Counted from the stretch's first letter, positions 1-8,330 are shown. The stretch is 64,000 nucleotides of DNA from VXYL01 sp965243095 (GCA_965243095.1 OZ251530.1:2790001-2854000), one strand, 5' to 3'. A program made the numbers and translations. The notes: generated from the sequence alone by a model not told the origin.

Positions 1-201
1 CCGTCACGGCGTCTCAACCCGAAAACGCCGCGCCAGCGGTGCCATCATTGCGAGCTGACGGTGCGTCGCGTGCTGGCACCGCCGCGCCGAGTCCGCGCTT
101 AGGCCGGGGCGCCACTGATCTGCCCCCGGAGCCTCGCGTTGCTCCTGCTCCGCCCGTGTGAGAAGGTTGGAAGGAAGGAAACAACGCCGAGCAGACAATG
201 G
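1..201. other. left flank, no gene recognised
   Basis: No convincing coding sequence is seen here. A 64-codon leftward reading frame exists, but its translation resembles no family I know and it has no clear ribosome binding site. The segment ends at the insertion point of the IS5 element, so before the insertion it was probably the upstream region of the DUF433 gene now found at 1401. Confidence 0.4.
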
Positions 202-205
202 TTAG

Positions 206-220
206 GGAAGGTCTGATCTA
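206..220 (+). repeat. IS5 left terminal inverted repeat
   Basis: GGAAGGTCTGATCTA, directly preceded by the target duplication TTAG at 202-205. Confidence 0.88.
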
Positions 221-362
221 ACGGCAATTTGGCGCGGAGGCCTGCCGTCGCGGGTTTCGGTGCCGATTTCGCCGCCCGACCGCGTTCGGATCACCCAAAT
301 TCGCGGCGTCTCCATGCCGGCCGCGGTGGCTTCCCCGCCGTCGAGGCGCACGGGCGCCGCGG

Positions 363-1325
363 TCACGCCGCCAGGCTCCGCTCGGCGATCAGCAGATTGG
401 CGAACCCCAGCAGGAGCGCGATCCGCTGCGTGTTCTTGTGCAAGCCCCGGTAGCGCACCTTGCCGTACCCGAACATCCGCTTCACGTAGAAGAACGGGTG
501 CTCCGCCTTCGCCCGCACCGACGCCTTCTCCTTCTCGCGCCGCGCCTCCTCGCCGTCGGCGTCCAGCCGCCGCCGGCGGCCCGGCCGCATCGCCACCCGC
601 CACTCGACGGCACGGCCCTGGTTCTCCGGCCGCTTCTCCACGCCCTGGTATCCGGCGTCGCCCCACGCCCGCGTCTCCTTCCCGTGCAGCAGCCGGTGCG
701 CGTGCGCCACGTCCGACTCGTTCGCCGCCGTCGTCGCCAGGCTGTGCGCCACCCCCGTCTCCGCGTCCGCCCCGACGTGCATCTTCATCCCGAAGTGCCA
801 CTGGTTCCCCTTCCTCGTCTGATGCATCTCCGGGTCCCGCTCCCGCGAACGGTTCTTCGTCGACGTCGGCGCCGCCACGATGCTCGCGTCCACCACCGTC
901 CCCTCCCGCAGCGTCAGGCCCCGCGCCGCAAGGCTGGCGTTGACCACGGCCATCAGCTTCTCCCCGAGGCCGTGCTTCTCCAGCAGATGCCGGAACTTCA
1001 GGATCGTCGTCTCGTCCGGCAGCGCTTCCAGCTTCAGGCCCGCGAAACGCCGCGCCGGCTCCACCTCGTAGAGCATGTCCTCCATCCCCGGATCGCTCAC
1101 GTTGTAGAACAGCTGCATGCAATGCACCCGAAGCATCGCCGACAGCGGATACGGCCGCCGGCCCCGGCCCGTCGTCGTCTTCGGATAGTGCGGCCGCACC
1201 GCGTCCTCCAGCTCCTGCCACGGAACCAGCCGCTCCATCCGCTCCAAGAACCTCTCCCGCCGCGTCTTCCGCTTCTTCGCCCCGTACTCCAGCTCCGCGA
1301 AACTCGCCTGTGCCGCCGATTCCAT
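363..1325 (-). CDS. IS5-family transposase (DDE)
   Basis: This is the transposase that cuts and joins the ends of the surrounding IS5 element. The N-terminal half has the IS5 pattern of a basic segment with KKRKTRRERFLERM, then a helix-turn-helix-like region (YPLSAMLRVHCMQLFYNVSD). The catalytic core shows VVDASIVAAP (first Asp), the GNQWHFGMKMHVGAD stretch, WGDAGYQG (second Asp) and a C-terminal KAEHPFFYVKRMFGYGKVRYRG with the catalytic Glu (KAEHPF). At about 320 aa it has normal family length. The ATG at 1325 is preceded by GGAG at a suitable distance; a TTG at 1358 would add 11 residues. No frameshift is seen, so it looks functional. Confidence 0.95.
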   Translation of the reverse strand: MESAAQASFAELEYGAKKRKTRRERFLERMERLVPWQELEDAVRPHYPKTTTGRGRRPYPLSAMLRVHCMQLFYNVSDPGMEDMLYEVEPARRFAGLKLEALPDETTILKFRHLLEKHGLGEKLMAVVNASLAARGLTLREGTVVDASIVAAPTSTKNRSRERDPEMHQTRKGNQWHFGMKMHVGADAETGVAHSLATTAANESDVAHAHRLLHGKETRAWGDAGYQGVEKRPENQGRAVEWRVAMRPGRRRRLDADGEEARREKEKASVRAKAEHPFFYVKRMFGYGKVRYRGLHKNTQRIALLLGFANLLIAERSLAA

Positions 1326-1378
1326 CGCCGTACCGCTCCATGCCTCCAATCGCGTCAATTGTCGCAGGTTCGGCGGAA

Positions 1379-1393
1379 TAGATCAGAGATTCC
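1379..1393 (-). repeat. IS5 right terminal inverted repeat
   Basis: On the minus strand this reads GGAATCTCTGATCTA, matching the left end at 13 of 15 positions. It is directly followed by the second TTAG at 1394-1397. Confidence 0.88.
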
Positions 1394-1400
1394 TTAGCCG

Positions 1401-1625
1401 ATGAGGGACAACGTAATCGACAGAGACGCCGCTACGCTCGGCGGAACTCCGGTGTTCGCCGGCACCCGTGTGCCCGTCCGCATTCTCATGGAACACTTGG
1501 AGGCGGGCGACCGACTGGACGACTTCCTGGACAGCTTTCCTACGGTCTCGCGCAGCCAGGCAATCGCCGTCCTCCAGCGGGCCAAGGCGACGCTGACGGG
1601 GAAGGCGGATGAAGTTGCTGCTTGA
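1401..1625 (+). CDS. DUF433 antitoxin-like protein
   Basis: This 74-residue protein matches the DUF433 (VapB-like) family: the segment TLGGTPVFAGTRVPVRILME is the typical start of the domain, and the rest is a short helical winged-helix-like region. Such proteins usually form the antitoxin half of a pair with a PIN-like DUF5615 protein, encoded immediately downstream and overlapping. Here the partner starts at 1609 inside this gene, but it is truncated. The IS5 copy lies 7 nt upstream of the ATG, so the native promoter and ribosome binding site have been separated from the gene; expression may now depend on the element. The function is inferred from family and pairing. Confidence 0.85.
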   Translation: MRDNVIDRDAATLGGTPVFAGTRVPVRILMEHLEAGDRLDDFLDSFPTVSRSQAIAVLQRAKATLTGKADEVAA

Positions 1626-1746
1626 CGAGTCCGTTCCGAAGCCGCTTGCGCGGTATTTCCCCGAGACGCTAGGTTCGTCGCCGAAAACCCGGACTTTTCC
1701 CTGCCGCTGCTGCCGGACGTGCAAGGTTGGCGTTTGGTGTTCCTGA
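1609..1746 (+). pseudogene. truncated PIN-like (DUF5615) toxin gene
   Basis: The reading frame starts with ATG at 1609, overlapping the end of the DUF433 gene by 17 nt, as in intact DUF433-DUF5615 pairs. It begins MKLLLDESVPKPLARYFPE, the usual N-terminus of DUF5615 with the first acidic active-site residue (D6). After about 20 residues similarity ends and the frame runs into unrelated sequence, stopping at 1746. Intact members are roughly 110-120 aa. The breakpoint lies near 1670, where the frame of a truncated MFS transporter begins, so a deletion has probably joined two genes. The product should be inactive. Confidence 0.75.
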
Positions 1747-2537
1747 CGGTTGGCGCACCGGGCCTCCTAGTGGCGCTGTGGATGTTCACGGTGCGGGAGC
1801 CGCAACGCAAGGGGCGCATCGCCGCGGCCAGCGAAACCGTGCCGTTCGGCGCCGTTATCGGCTACATCTGGCGGCATCGCGGTCTGTTTCTGCCGCACTT
1901 CATCGGCTTCGGGGTGTTGGCGGTGACGTTTCAGAACGTCATTGTCTGGGGGCCGGCGTACTTCACACGGCACTTTGGCTTGACCGTGGCGGAGACCGGC
2001 CTGACGCTCGGCACGATGCTGTTGGTGTTCAGCAGCGCCGGCGTGATCGGCGGCGGTTTCCTTTCCGACTGGCTGGTGAAGCGGGGCCGCGCCGACGGCC
2101 CGATGCGCGTGGGGATGATCGCCGGTTTGGCGCTTTTGCCCTTCGCGGCCACCGCGACGGCCGTTGACAACTTCGCTCTCTCGCTGGCGCTGTTCGGGCC
2201 GCTGCTGTTCTTCGCTAGCTTCTCCTTGGGATCGGCGGCGCAGGCGTTGCAGATGTTTACGCCGAACGAGATGCGCGGGCAGGTTTCCGCCATCTACATG
2301 CTGTTCCTCAATCTGCTTTCCTACGGCCTTGGCCCGTTGGTCGTCGGGATGCTGACGGATTATCTGTTCGCCGACGAAGGCGCGGTGGGGTACTCGCTGG
2401 CGCTGGTGAGCGCGGTGTCGGCGCCGGTCGCCGCTTTCGTCGCCACGCGCGGATTCGCACCGTTCCGGCGGGCGGTTGAAGAACGCGGCTCCGGCGCGGC
2501 GACGCCGGGCCAAGCCGACGCAGGAGAAACCAAATGA
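1671..2537 (+). pseudogene. 5'-truncated MFS transporter
   Basis: This is the C-terminal part of a major facilitator superfamily permease. The preserved segment begins RFVAENPDFSLPLL and continues with GWRLVFLTVGAPGLLVALWM, then FTVREPQRKG, the cytoplasmic loop before the second half of the transporter. About seven membrane helices remain, whereas the family has twelve in 400-450 residues; roughly 270-290 residues are left. A GTG at 1719 could still start translation. The missing N-terminal half was lost at the junction with the PIN-like gene near 1670. Its last codons overlap the next gene by 4 nt (ATGA), so it was the first gene of the operon that follows and may have carried that pathway's substrate. 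Confidence 0.75.
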
Positions 2538-3460
2538 GCGAAGCGCCGTCCCGGGAATCCGACCCGATCATCCCCTACGCGAAGATGGAAGCGCTGCCGG
2601 AGCACTTGCAAAAGCCCTTGGCGGACTACATCGAACGCATGGGCTTTCTGCCCAACGCGCTGAAGCTCTACATGCATCGCCCGGAGATCATGCAGTGCAT
2701 GATCAACATCAACAACGCCACCATGCGCGACTCGAGCAGCCATCTCAGCACGGAGTTGAAGCGGCGCGTATCGGTGCTGTGCAGCGCCCTGAACCACAGC
2801 GCCTACTGCGTGGCGCACAACGCCGGCACGTTGAAGAAGGGCGCCGCGGGAGAGGGCGAGGGCTGGGGCTACAGCGACGCCGACGTGGCGGAAATCCTCG
2901 ACCCGGAAAACGCCGATTTGCCGGACATGGAGGCCGCCTGCATGGCCTACGCCCGCGCCGCCACCATCGATCCCTCGGAAGTGTCGCAAGAAGTGGTGTC
3001 GCGATTGGCGGAAGTGCTGACGCCGCCGCAAGTGGTGGAATTGGCCTGCGTGGTGGGCTTCTGGAAGATGTACAACACCATCCACGAAAGCCTCTATGTT
3101 CCCTTGGAGAGCGAACTGATGGGCGATGCGCCGTTGAGCGAAGACGAACTGCTGGGGGAGAAGCGCTCGGACAACTCCGTCGCAAAAGTCCGGGCAAATG
3201 TGGAGATGTACTCGAAGCAATCCTGCCCGTTCTGCCGCCGCGCCAAGCGCTTGCTGCAGGCGCGCGGCGCCACTTGGCGCGAATACGATGTGGAGGCGGC
3301 GCCGGAGAAGTTGACGGAGATGCTGCAGCGAACCGGCGGGCCGCCTCTGGTGCCGCAGATCTTCATCAATGGCGAACTGGTGGGTGGCATGGATCGGCTC
3401 ACCGGGTTGGATCGCGTGGGCGAACTCTCGGCCATGCTGGCGCACGCGCCGGCCGGCTGA
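2534..3460 (+). CDS. AhpD-like (carboxymuconolactone decarboxylase family) protein fused to glutaredoxin
   Basis: Two domains are visible. Residues 1 to about 200 form an all-helical AhpD/CMD-family domain, recognisable from the ATMRDSSSHLSTELKRRVSV helix and the active-site helix LNHSAYCVAHN. Residues about 220-308 are a glutaredoxin with VEMYSKQSCPFCRRAKRLL (CPFC redox centre) and VPQIFINGELVGGMDRL (cis-Pro and glutathione-binding region). AhpD peroxidases normally use CxxC followed by His; here only one Cys is left (YCVAH), so the fused glutaredoxin may supply the thiols. The gene overlaps the transporter remnant by 4 nt and is followed by ubiX, so it is part of one transcription unit. The exact reaction is unknown. 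Confidence 0.85.
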   Translation: MSEAPSRESDPIIPYAKMEALPEHLQKPLADYIERMGFLPNALKLYMHRPEIMQCMININNATMRDSSSHLSTELKRRVSVLCSALNHSAYCVAHNAGTLKKGAAGEGEGWGYSDADVAEILDPENADLPDMEAACMAYARAATIDPSEVSQEVVSRLAEVLTPPQVVELACVVGFWKMYNTIHESLYVPLESELMGDAPLSEDELLGEKRSDNSVAKVRANVEMYSKQSCPFCRRAKRLLQARGATWREYDVEAAPEKLTEMLQRTGGPPLVPQIFINGELVGGMDRLTGLDRVGELSAMLAHAPAG

Positions 3461-3489
3461 CAGATCAGAAGCACTCGGGGTTGTGGCAG

Positions 3490-4089
3490 TTGACGGACAA
3501 CGCGAAAGACGACAGCGAAAGCGTGGTGGTCGCCATGACCGGCGCTTCCGGGGCCGTGTACGGCATCCGCCTGCTCGAAGTGCTGCGCGAGACCGGCGTC
3601 AAGACGCATCTGGTCGTCAGCAAGGCCGGCGTCATGGCGCTCGACTACGAAACGGACATGACCGTTCATCAAGTGAAAGCGCTGGCGGACGAAACGCACC
3701 CCATCGGCGATGTCGGCGCCAGCATCGCCAGCGGCTCGTTTCGCACCCGGGGCATGGTGGTGGCGCCTTGCTCGGTGAAGACGATGAGCGAAATCGCCAG
3801 CGGCGTCACGGACAACCTGATTTCCCGCGCCGCGGACGTCGCCCTCAAGGAGCGCCGCCGGCTGGTGCTGATGCTGCGGGAAACGCCCCTGCACCTCGGC
3901 CACATCCGCGGCATGGCGCAGGTGACGGAAATGGGCGGCGTCATCTTTCCGCCGGTGCCGGCCTTCTACGCGCGGCCCAAGACCATTGCCGAATTGGTCG
4001 ATCATTCCATCGGCCGGGTGCTCGATCTCTTGGGCATCGAGACGGATCTAATCGAGCGCTGGCAGGGCGAACCCCATCGCGGCATGTGA
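3490..4089 (+). CDS. ubiX: UbiX-type flavin prenyltransferase
   Basis: UbiX attaches dimethylallyl to reduced FMN, making the prenylated-FMN cofactor of UbiD-type decarboxylases. The FMN-binding start VVVAMTGASGAVYGIRLLEV, the VVSKAG segment, APCSVKTMSEIASGVTDNL, the strongly conserved RAADVALKERRRLVLMLRE and the late FPPVPAFYARP are all present. The start is uncertain: TTG at 3490 gives about 199 aa, close to the usual 190-200, with a GGGG stretch at a fair distance; GTG at 3523 and ATG at 3535 are alternatives. The gene sits in a possible catabolic operon with no ubiD in the window, so it may serve a decarboxylase encoded elsewhere or ubiquinone synthesis. Confidence 0.93.
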   Translation: MTDNAKDDSESVVVAMTGASGAVYGIRLLEVLRETGVKTHLVVSKAGVMALDYETDMTVHQVKALADETHPIGDVGASIASGSFRTRGMVVAPCSVKTMSEIASGVTDNLISRAADVALKERRRLVLMLRETPLHLGHIRGMAQVTEMGGVIFPPVPAFYARPKTIAELVDHSIGRVLDLLGIETDLIERWQGEPHRGM

Positions 4090-4115
4090 ACAGGCGATCT
4101 TGAGGAGACAGGAAA

Positions 4116-4496
4116 ATGGCCATCAACAAAGTACACGACGAGTTCCACGCGCTGGACATGGACAGCGGCTGGGAAGTGCCGCCCGGCTATCCCCAAGGCA
4201 TCGAGCAGAAGATCCTGTCCGGCGCCTTGGACGAGGCCGGCCGGCGGGGTTCGCGCACGCGGCTGCTGCGTTTCCACCCGGGCGTTTTCACCACCACGCC
4301 CTTCGTCCACGAGTACTGGGAAGAGGTGTATCTGCTGACCGGCGATCTGACGGTGGGCAACGATGCGAACGGCGACGGCGGCGAGGCGTTCGCGCCGAAC
4401 ACCTACGCCTGCCGCCCGCCGGGCGCGTCGCACGGGCCGTTCAAGTCGCAGAACGGCTGCGTCTTGCTGGAAATCCACTACTACGACCCGGTTTGA
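4116..4496 (+). CDS. cupin-domain protein
   Basis: This 126-residue protein is a single cupin barrel, probably cytoplasmic and metal-binding. Motif 1 is seen at PFVHEYWEEVYLLTGDL, with the metal-ligand His and Glu, and motif 2 at CRPPGASHGPFKSQNGC, with the second His. It lacks a signal peptide. An AGGAGA ribosome binding site lies about 7 nt upstream of the ATG. It is 26 nt after ubiX and shortly before the hydrolase gene, in the same operon. Small cupins of this ChrR-like type occur as dioxygenases, isomerases or sensors in catabolic clusters; which applies here cannot be told. Confidence 0.8.
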   Translation: MAINKVHDEFHALDMDSGWEVPPGYPQGIEQKILSGALDEAGRRGSRTRLLRFHPGVFTTTPFVHEYWEEVYLLTGDLTVGNDANGDGGEAFAPNTYACRPPGASHGPFKSQNGCVLLEIHYYDPV

Positions 4497-4528
4497 CCGC
4501 GGCGCGGGAACTGACAGGAGCCTTGGCC

Positions 4529-6220
4529 ATGAAAAAGATCTTGCTCGCGCTAGTCGGCGTATTGGCGATCGTGGCCGTTGGCCTCGCGATCTACTACTTC
4601 CGCCCGCCCTCCACCGCACCGGTCGAGGTGTCTTTCGTCGCGGCGGACCACGCGCAAGGCGCCCATCCCGAAGGCTTCCCCGTGGGCTCCCTCACCCTGT
4701 ACGTTAGAAACTTCGACGCCCCGTTCGACGACTGGGGCAGCCGCTACGGCGGCGATGCGTACCGGCAGCTGATCGAGAGAATCACCGCCACCGGCGAGCC
4801 GCGCACCACCGTGACGGAAATCTGGTATCCCGCGGCGACCACGGAGGGCTTTCGTCCCGCCACCTATGGCGACTACTTCGAGGGCATCGAGCGTTTGCTC
4901 CAGAGCCCTATGGGTTTCTTGCTCGAAGAACAGCCGGACGCGGATGTCGCCGCGCTCGCCGCGGAGCTCGCCGAGTTGCAGCGCGGCAGCAACATCGGCG
5001 CCCCCGCCGCCGAGGGCCGTTTCCCGCTCGTCGTTTTGGTGCATGGGCTTGGCGGCAAGCGCACGGATTGGAACGACGCTGCCGAAGCCCTGGCGGCGCG
5101 CGGCTACGTCGTGGCCGCGATGACCATGACCAGCGACGGCACCCTGCCGCCGATCTTCAACGATCCCAACTCGCGCTACGCCAGCGAGAGCGCGGAAGCA
5201 GTGGCGGATGCGTACGAAGTCATGGCCGCCGACGTCAAAGTGTTCCCCAGATTCTTGGAATACCTGTACGGAGTGGACGCCGCCGGAATGTCGCCGTTCG
5301 GCGGCTTCCCCGACATCAGCGCTGCCGCCGCGCCGCCGGGCGGCGCGGACCGGATGACGGAGATGATGGCGCGACTCTTCCAGCAGCGCGTGGACGACGT
5401 CGCCTCGATACTGGCCGAGCTCAAAGTGCTGGCGGCGGACGCGACCGATTGCGAGGCGCAATTCGCCGCGCTGGAACTGGTGGACAAGCCCTGCGGCTTG
5501 CTGACCAATCGCATCGACTTCGCGCAAGTGGGCATCGCCGGCCACTCGCTGGGTTCCATCACAACCCAAGTGGCCTTGCGCCAGTTGCCCGAACTCAAAG
5601 CCGGCTTGGGCCTCAACAACGGCATCCCGCAGCGCTGGGAGCCGCAATCCCACGCTTTGGCGCCGGCAGACACCGCGAAGAACATCGAGGCGCCGATGTT
5701 CTTTCTGCACGGCACGGAGGATTCCTTCGTCTATTTCGTATTTCAACTGCTGTTCGGCGACTGGTACGAAGCCGCCGGTGGCGACCGCGGCGAGATCTTC
5801 CTGCTGCCAGACGAATTGGCGCCGCGCACCCCGGAGCACTCCCAGCCGGTGGTCTTCGCCGCCTACAACCGCGGCCAAGGCGCCAAGGTGGTGGCCAGCG
5901 TGATCGATGGCGACCACAACGGCATCGACAACCCCTCGCTAACGCGCTTCATGGTGGAACGCGGCCTGCAATTGCCCACCGAAGCGCGCCGGCTGCCCGA
6001 TCATCAGGGGCCGCTGGGCGCCTTCCCCGGCCCCCGCTTCCGCGTCTTGGGCGACGCCATCGACGCGGACGGGCAGCGTTTCCGCCTACCCACCTTCATC
6101 GCCAACTACTACCTCGCCGCATGGTTCGATTGGCAACTGAAAGGCGATGGCGAGGCACGGGAGCGCCTGCTTAACCCTCCGTTCGCCGACCACGTGCAGG
6201 TTCGGCACGCCGGCTTGTGA
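4529..6220 (+). CDS. exported or membrane-anchored alpha/beta hydrolase (PAF-acetylhydrolase-like)
   Basis: A 563-residue alpha/beta-hydrolase with a hydrophobic N-terminal segment (ILLALVGVLAIVAVGLAIYY) after MKK, acting as signal or anchor. The oxyanion region is LVVLVHGLGGKRTDW; the nucleophile elbow is GHSLGS with Ser340; the likely acid is Asp398 in HGTEDSF and the His is H463 in DGDHNG. A large helical insertion separates the first strands from the nucleophile elbow. The organisation recalls the platelet-activating-factor acetylhydrolase and dienelactone hydrolase group, so an esterase or lipase acting in the periplasm is likely, substrate unknown. AGGAG lies upstream of the ATG. It is part of the rightward operon. 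Confidence 0.82.
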   Translation: MKKILLALVGVLAIVAVGLAIYYFRPPSTAPVEVSFVAADHAQGAHPEGFPVGSLTLYVRNFDAPFDDWGSRYGGDAYRQLIERITATGEPRTTVTEIWYPAATTEGFRPATYGDYFEGIERLLQSPMGFLLEEQPDADVAALAAELAELQRGSNIGAPAAEGRFPLVVLVHGLGGKRTDWNDAAEALAARGYVVAAMTMTSDGTLPPIFNDPNSRYASESAEAVADAYEVMAADVKVFPRFLEYLYGVDAAGMSPFGGFPDISAAAAPPGGADRMTEMMARLFQQRVDDVASILAELKVLAADATDCEAQFAALELVDKPCGLLTNRIDFAQVGIAGHSLGSITTQVALRQLPELKAGLGLNNGIPQRWEPQSHALAPADTAKNIEAPMFFLHGTEDSFVYFVFQLLFGDWYEAAGGDRGEIFLLPDELAPRTPEHSQPVVFAAYNRGQGAKVVASVIDGDHNGIDNPSLTRFMVERGLQLPTEARRLPDHQGPLGAFPGPRFRVLGDAIDADGQRFRLPTFIANYYLAAWFDWQLKGDGEARERLLNPPFADHVQVRHAGL

Positions 6221-6234
6221 GGGGCTGCGGCAAG

Positions 6235-6891
6235 ATGATCGAGATCAATGGCAAAGCCGTTTCGGTGGAGAACCTCGTCATCGCCGGCTGGACCGGCCGC
6301 GACGCAAACGCCTTGGAAGCGCACATCCGCGAATTGGAGGCCCTCGGCGTGCCGCGCCCGAAGACCACGCCCATGTTCTACCGCGTGGCCGCGTCCCTGC
6401 TCACCCAAGCCCCGAAAATCCAAGTGGTAGGCAATGATTCCAGCGGCGAAGCCGAACCGGTGCTGGTCAAAGTCGACGACCAACTGCTGCTGGGCCTAGG
6501 CTCCGACCACACCGATCGGAAAGTGGAAGCCTACGACATCACCATCTCCAAACAAGCGTGCGCGAAACCGCTGGCCAGAACCTTCTGGCCCTTGGAGGAA
6601 GTGGCGGACCACTGGGACGAAATCGCCCTGCGCTCTTTCGTGGACGAGGACGGCGAGCAGGTGCTGTACCAAGAAGGCACGCTCGCGGCCATCCGCGCCC
6701 CGGACGATCTACTGACCCGCTACGCGGCGCAAACCACTGGCCTGCAATCCGGCGACGCGATGTTCTGCGGCACCTTGCCGGTGCTCGGCGAGGTTCGCCC
6801 AAGCAGTGTTTTCACGATGGAGCTGGAGGACGGTGTTCTCGGACGCTCCATCCGCCACACCTACGAAATCGAACCACTCCCGCTGGAATAG
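6235..6891 (+). CDS. DUF2848 family protein
   Basis: This 218-residue protein matches the DUF2848 family; its most typical segment is LLLGLGSDHTDRKVEAYDI, and a second conserved stretch is GDAMFCGTLPVLGEVRPS. No signal peptide is seen. The biochemical role of the family is not established; its members often sit beside amidases, hydrolases and transporters in catabolic clusters. Here it lies 14 nt after the hydrolase gene and tail to tail with an amidase gene, in keeping with a joint role in degrading some amide or ester substrate. ATG at 6235 is chosen; an upstream GTG would add six residues without similarity. Confidence 0.8.
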   Translation: MIEINGKAVSVENLVIAGWTGRDANALEAHIRELEALGVPRPKTTPMFYRVAASLLTQAPKIQVVGNDSSGEAEPVLVKVDDQLLLGLGSDHTDRKVEAYDITISKQACAKPLARTFWPLEEVADHWDEIALRSFVDEDGEQVLYQEGTLAAIRAPDDLLTRYAAQTTGLQSGDAMFCGTLPVLGEVRPSSVFTMELEDGVLGRSIRHTYEIEPLPLE

Positions 6892-6917
6892 CTTGCGGGA
6901 AGGGCAGAGCCGACCAC

Positions 6918-8255
6918 TCACAAAGCATCGGCGAGGCTGGCCGCGATCCCGAAGAGTTGCTCGTCGCCGCCATGAAGGCGCAGCGCGTTCAACCCCACCG
7001 GGGCGCTGCCGGGTTCGTGAATGGGCAACGAAATAGCGCAAGCGTCGAGGAAGTTCGCTACCGAAGGGTTGCGCAGCGCCAGCATGTTTGCCTTCGCGTA
7101 CTCGTCATCGTCGTCGAGTTCGGCCAAGAGCGGCGCGATCCGCGGCACGCTGGGGAAGATCAAAGCGTCCAGATCGTGCATGACCGTCTGTGCCTCGGCG
7201 ATGAGCTCGGCGCGGGCGCGCAGCAGGTCGATGTAATCGGCGGCGGTTTGCTCCGCGCCTTTCAGTATGCGCACACGAACGCGAGGATCGTAGAGGTCGC
7301 CGCGTTCGGCCAGCAGGTGCCGGTGCCAAGCGTAAGCCTCCGCGGCGGCCAAGCCGCCTCCGGCGTTTATTTCCGGCAGCCGGTCAAGCGCGGCAAAAGG
7401 AACGTCACGCACGGTCGCGCCGCTGTCGCGCAAACACCGCACGGCGCGCTCGAACACCGCCTCCACCTCGGCGTCGAGATCGCTTAGCACGTAGTGCTGC
7501 GGCACGCCAAGCGTCAGGCTGGCAAGCGGCCTCGCCTCAACGCCCGCGCTCGCCCCACGCCCGCTCATCACGCGGTGCAGAATGGCGCAACACTCCACCG
7601 ACCGCGCAAGCGGCCCAACGGAATCCAAGCTCTCGGACAACGGCAACACCCCGTCCCGTGGCACGCTCGCCGCGGTGGGCTTGTACCCGACGATGCCGCA
7701 CATCGCCGCGGGAATGCGGCAGGAACCGCCGGTATCCGTGCCTATCCCGGCTGCCGCCATGCCGTCCGTCACCGACACCGCCGCCCCCGAAGAGGAACCG
7801 CCCGGGATGCGTCCGGCAGCGCGGTCGAACGGATTCAGCGGTGTGCCGTAGTGCGGATTGAGGCCCAATCCGGAGTAAGCGAACTCGGTCATGTTCGTGC
7901 GCCCGATCAACACGAAGCCAGCGCTGCGCAAGCGAGCGACCACGGTGGCATCGCGTTGCGCCGGGGGATGATCCCCCAACACCCGCGAGCCGGCGCGTGT
8001 CACTTGGCCTTGCACATCGAACAGATCCTTGATCGAAATCGGCACGCCGCAGAACGGCGAGGGCGCATCACCTCGTGCCCGGCATCGATCCGCCGCCTGC
8101 GCTTGCGCCCGTACACCTTCGGCGTCCACCAGCACGAAAGCCCGCGCACCTTCACCATCGGGCGCGGCGATGGCCGCCAACGCCTGTTCGACCAGCTCGG
8201 TGCTGGTGGTGTCGCCCGCATCCAAGGCGCGCGCCAGTTGCGCGAGGGTTTGCAT
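6918..8255 (-). CDS. amidase (amidase signature family)
   Basis: A 445-residue enzyme of the amidase signature family, which hydrolyses carboxylic amides or works like GatA. The catalytic Lys is in GVPISIKDLFDVQG; the signature segment GRIPGGSSSGAAVSV holds the cis-Ser, and GIGTDTGGSCRIPAAMCG holds the nucleophile. N-terminal helices precede the core (MQTLAQLARALDAGDTTSTE). There is no signal peptide. It is transcribed leftward, convergent with the DUF2848 gene, and divergent from the AAA gene at 8359 with about 100 nt between starts. No GatB or GatC partner is nearby, so this is more likely a catabolic amidase than the tRNA amidotransferase. Confidence 0.92.
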   Translation of the reverse strand: MQTLAQLARALDAGDTTSTELVEQALAAIAAPDGEGARAFVLVDAEGVRAQAQAADRCRARGDAPSPFCGVPISIKDLFDVQGQVTRAGSRVLGDHPPAQRDATVVARLRSAGFVLIGRTNMTEFAYSGLGLNPHYGTPLNPFDRAAGRIPGGSSSGAAVSVTDGMAAAGIGTDTGGSCRIPAAMCGIVGYKPTAASVPRDGVLPLSESLDSVGPLARSVECCAILHRVMSGRGASAGVEARPLASLTLGVPQHYVLSDLDAEVEAVFERAVRCLRDSGATVRDVPFAALDRLPEINAGGGLAAAEAYAWHRHLLAERGDLYDPRVRVRILKGAEQTAADYIDLLRARAELIAEAQTVMHDLDALIFPSVPRIAPLLAELDDDDEYAKANMLALRNPSVANFLDACAISLPIHEPGSAPVGLNALRLHGGDEQLFGIAASLADAL

Positions 8256-8330
8256 ACGAGGCGCTTGTGCTTGCGACACGCCCTGCGGAAGTAGCGGAAG
8301 CGTAACGCCTTGGCGGGCCAAAAGTCGAGT

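Larger units (their letters stand above)
206..1393 (-). mobile_element. complete IS5-family insertion sequence, 1188 bp
   Basis: The element is bounded by 15-bp imperfect terminal inverted repeats, GGAAGGTCTGATCTA at 206-220 and its partner GGAATCTCTGATCTA read on the minus strand from 1393 to 1379 (13 of 15 identical). It is flanked on both sides by the 4-bp direct repeat TTAG (202-205 and 1394-1397), which fits the YTAR target duplication of the IS5 subgroup. The length is close to that of IS5 itself (about 1.2 kb), and a single intact transposase gene fills it. Intact ends and an exact target duplication point to a recent insertion. Confidence 0.93.

Noticed and set aside
202..1341. 379-codon minus-strand frame inside the IS element
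   Set aside because: Gly/Ala/Arg-rich shadow of the transposase in another frame; the IS5 transposase explains the region.
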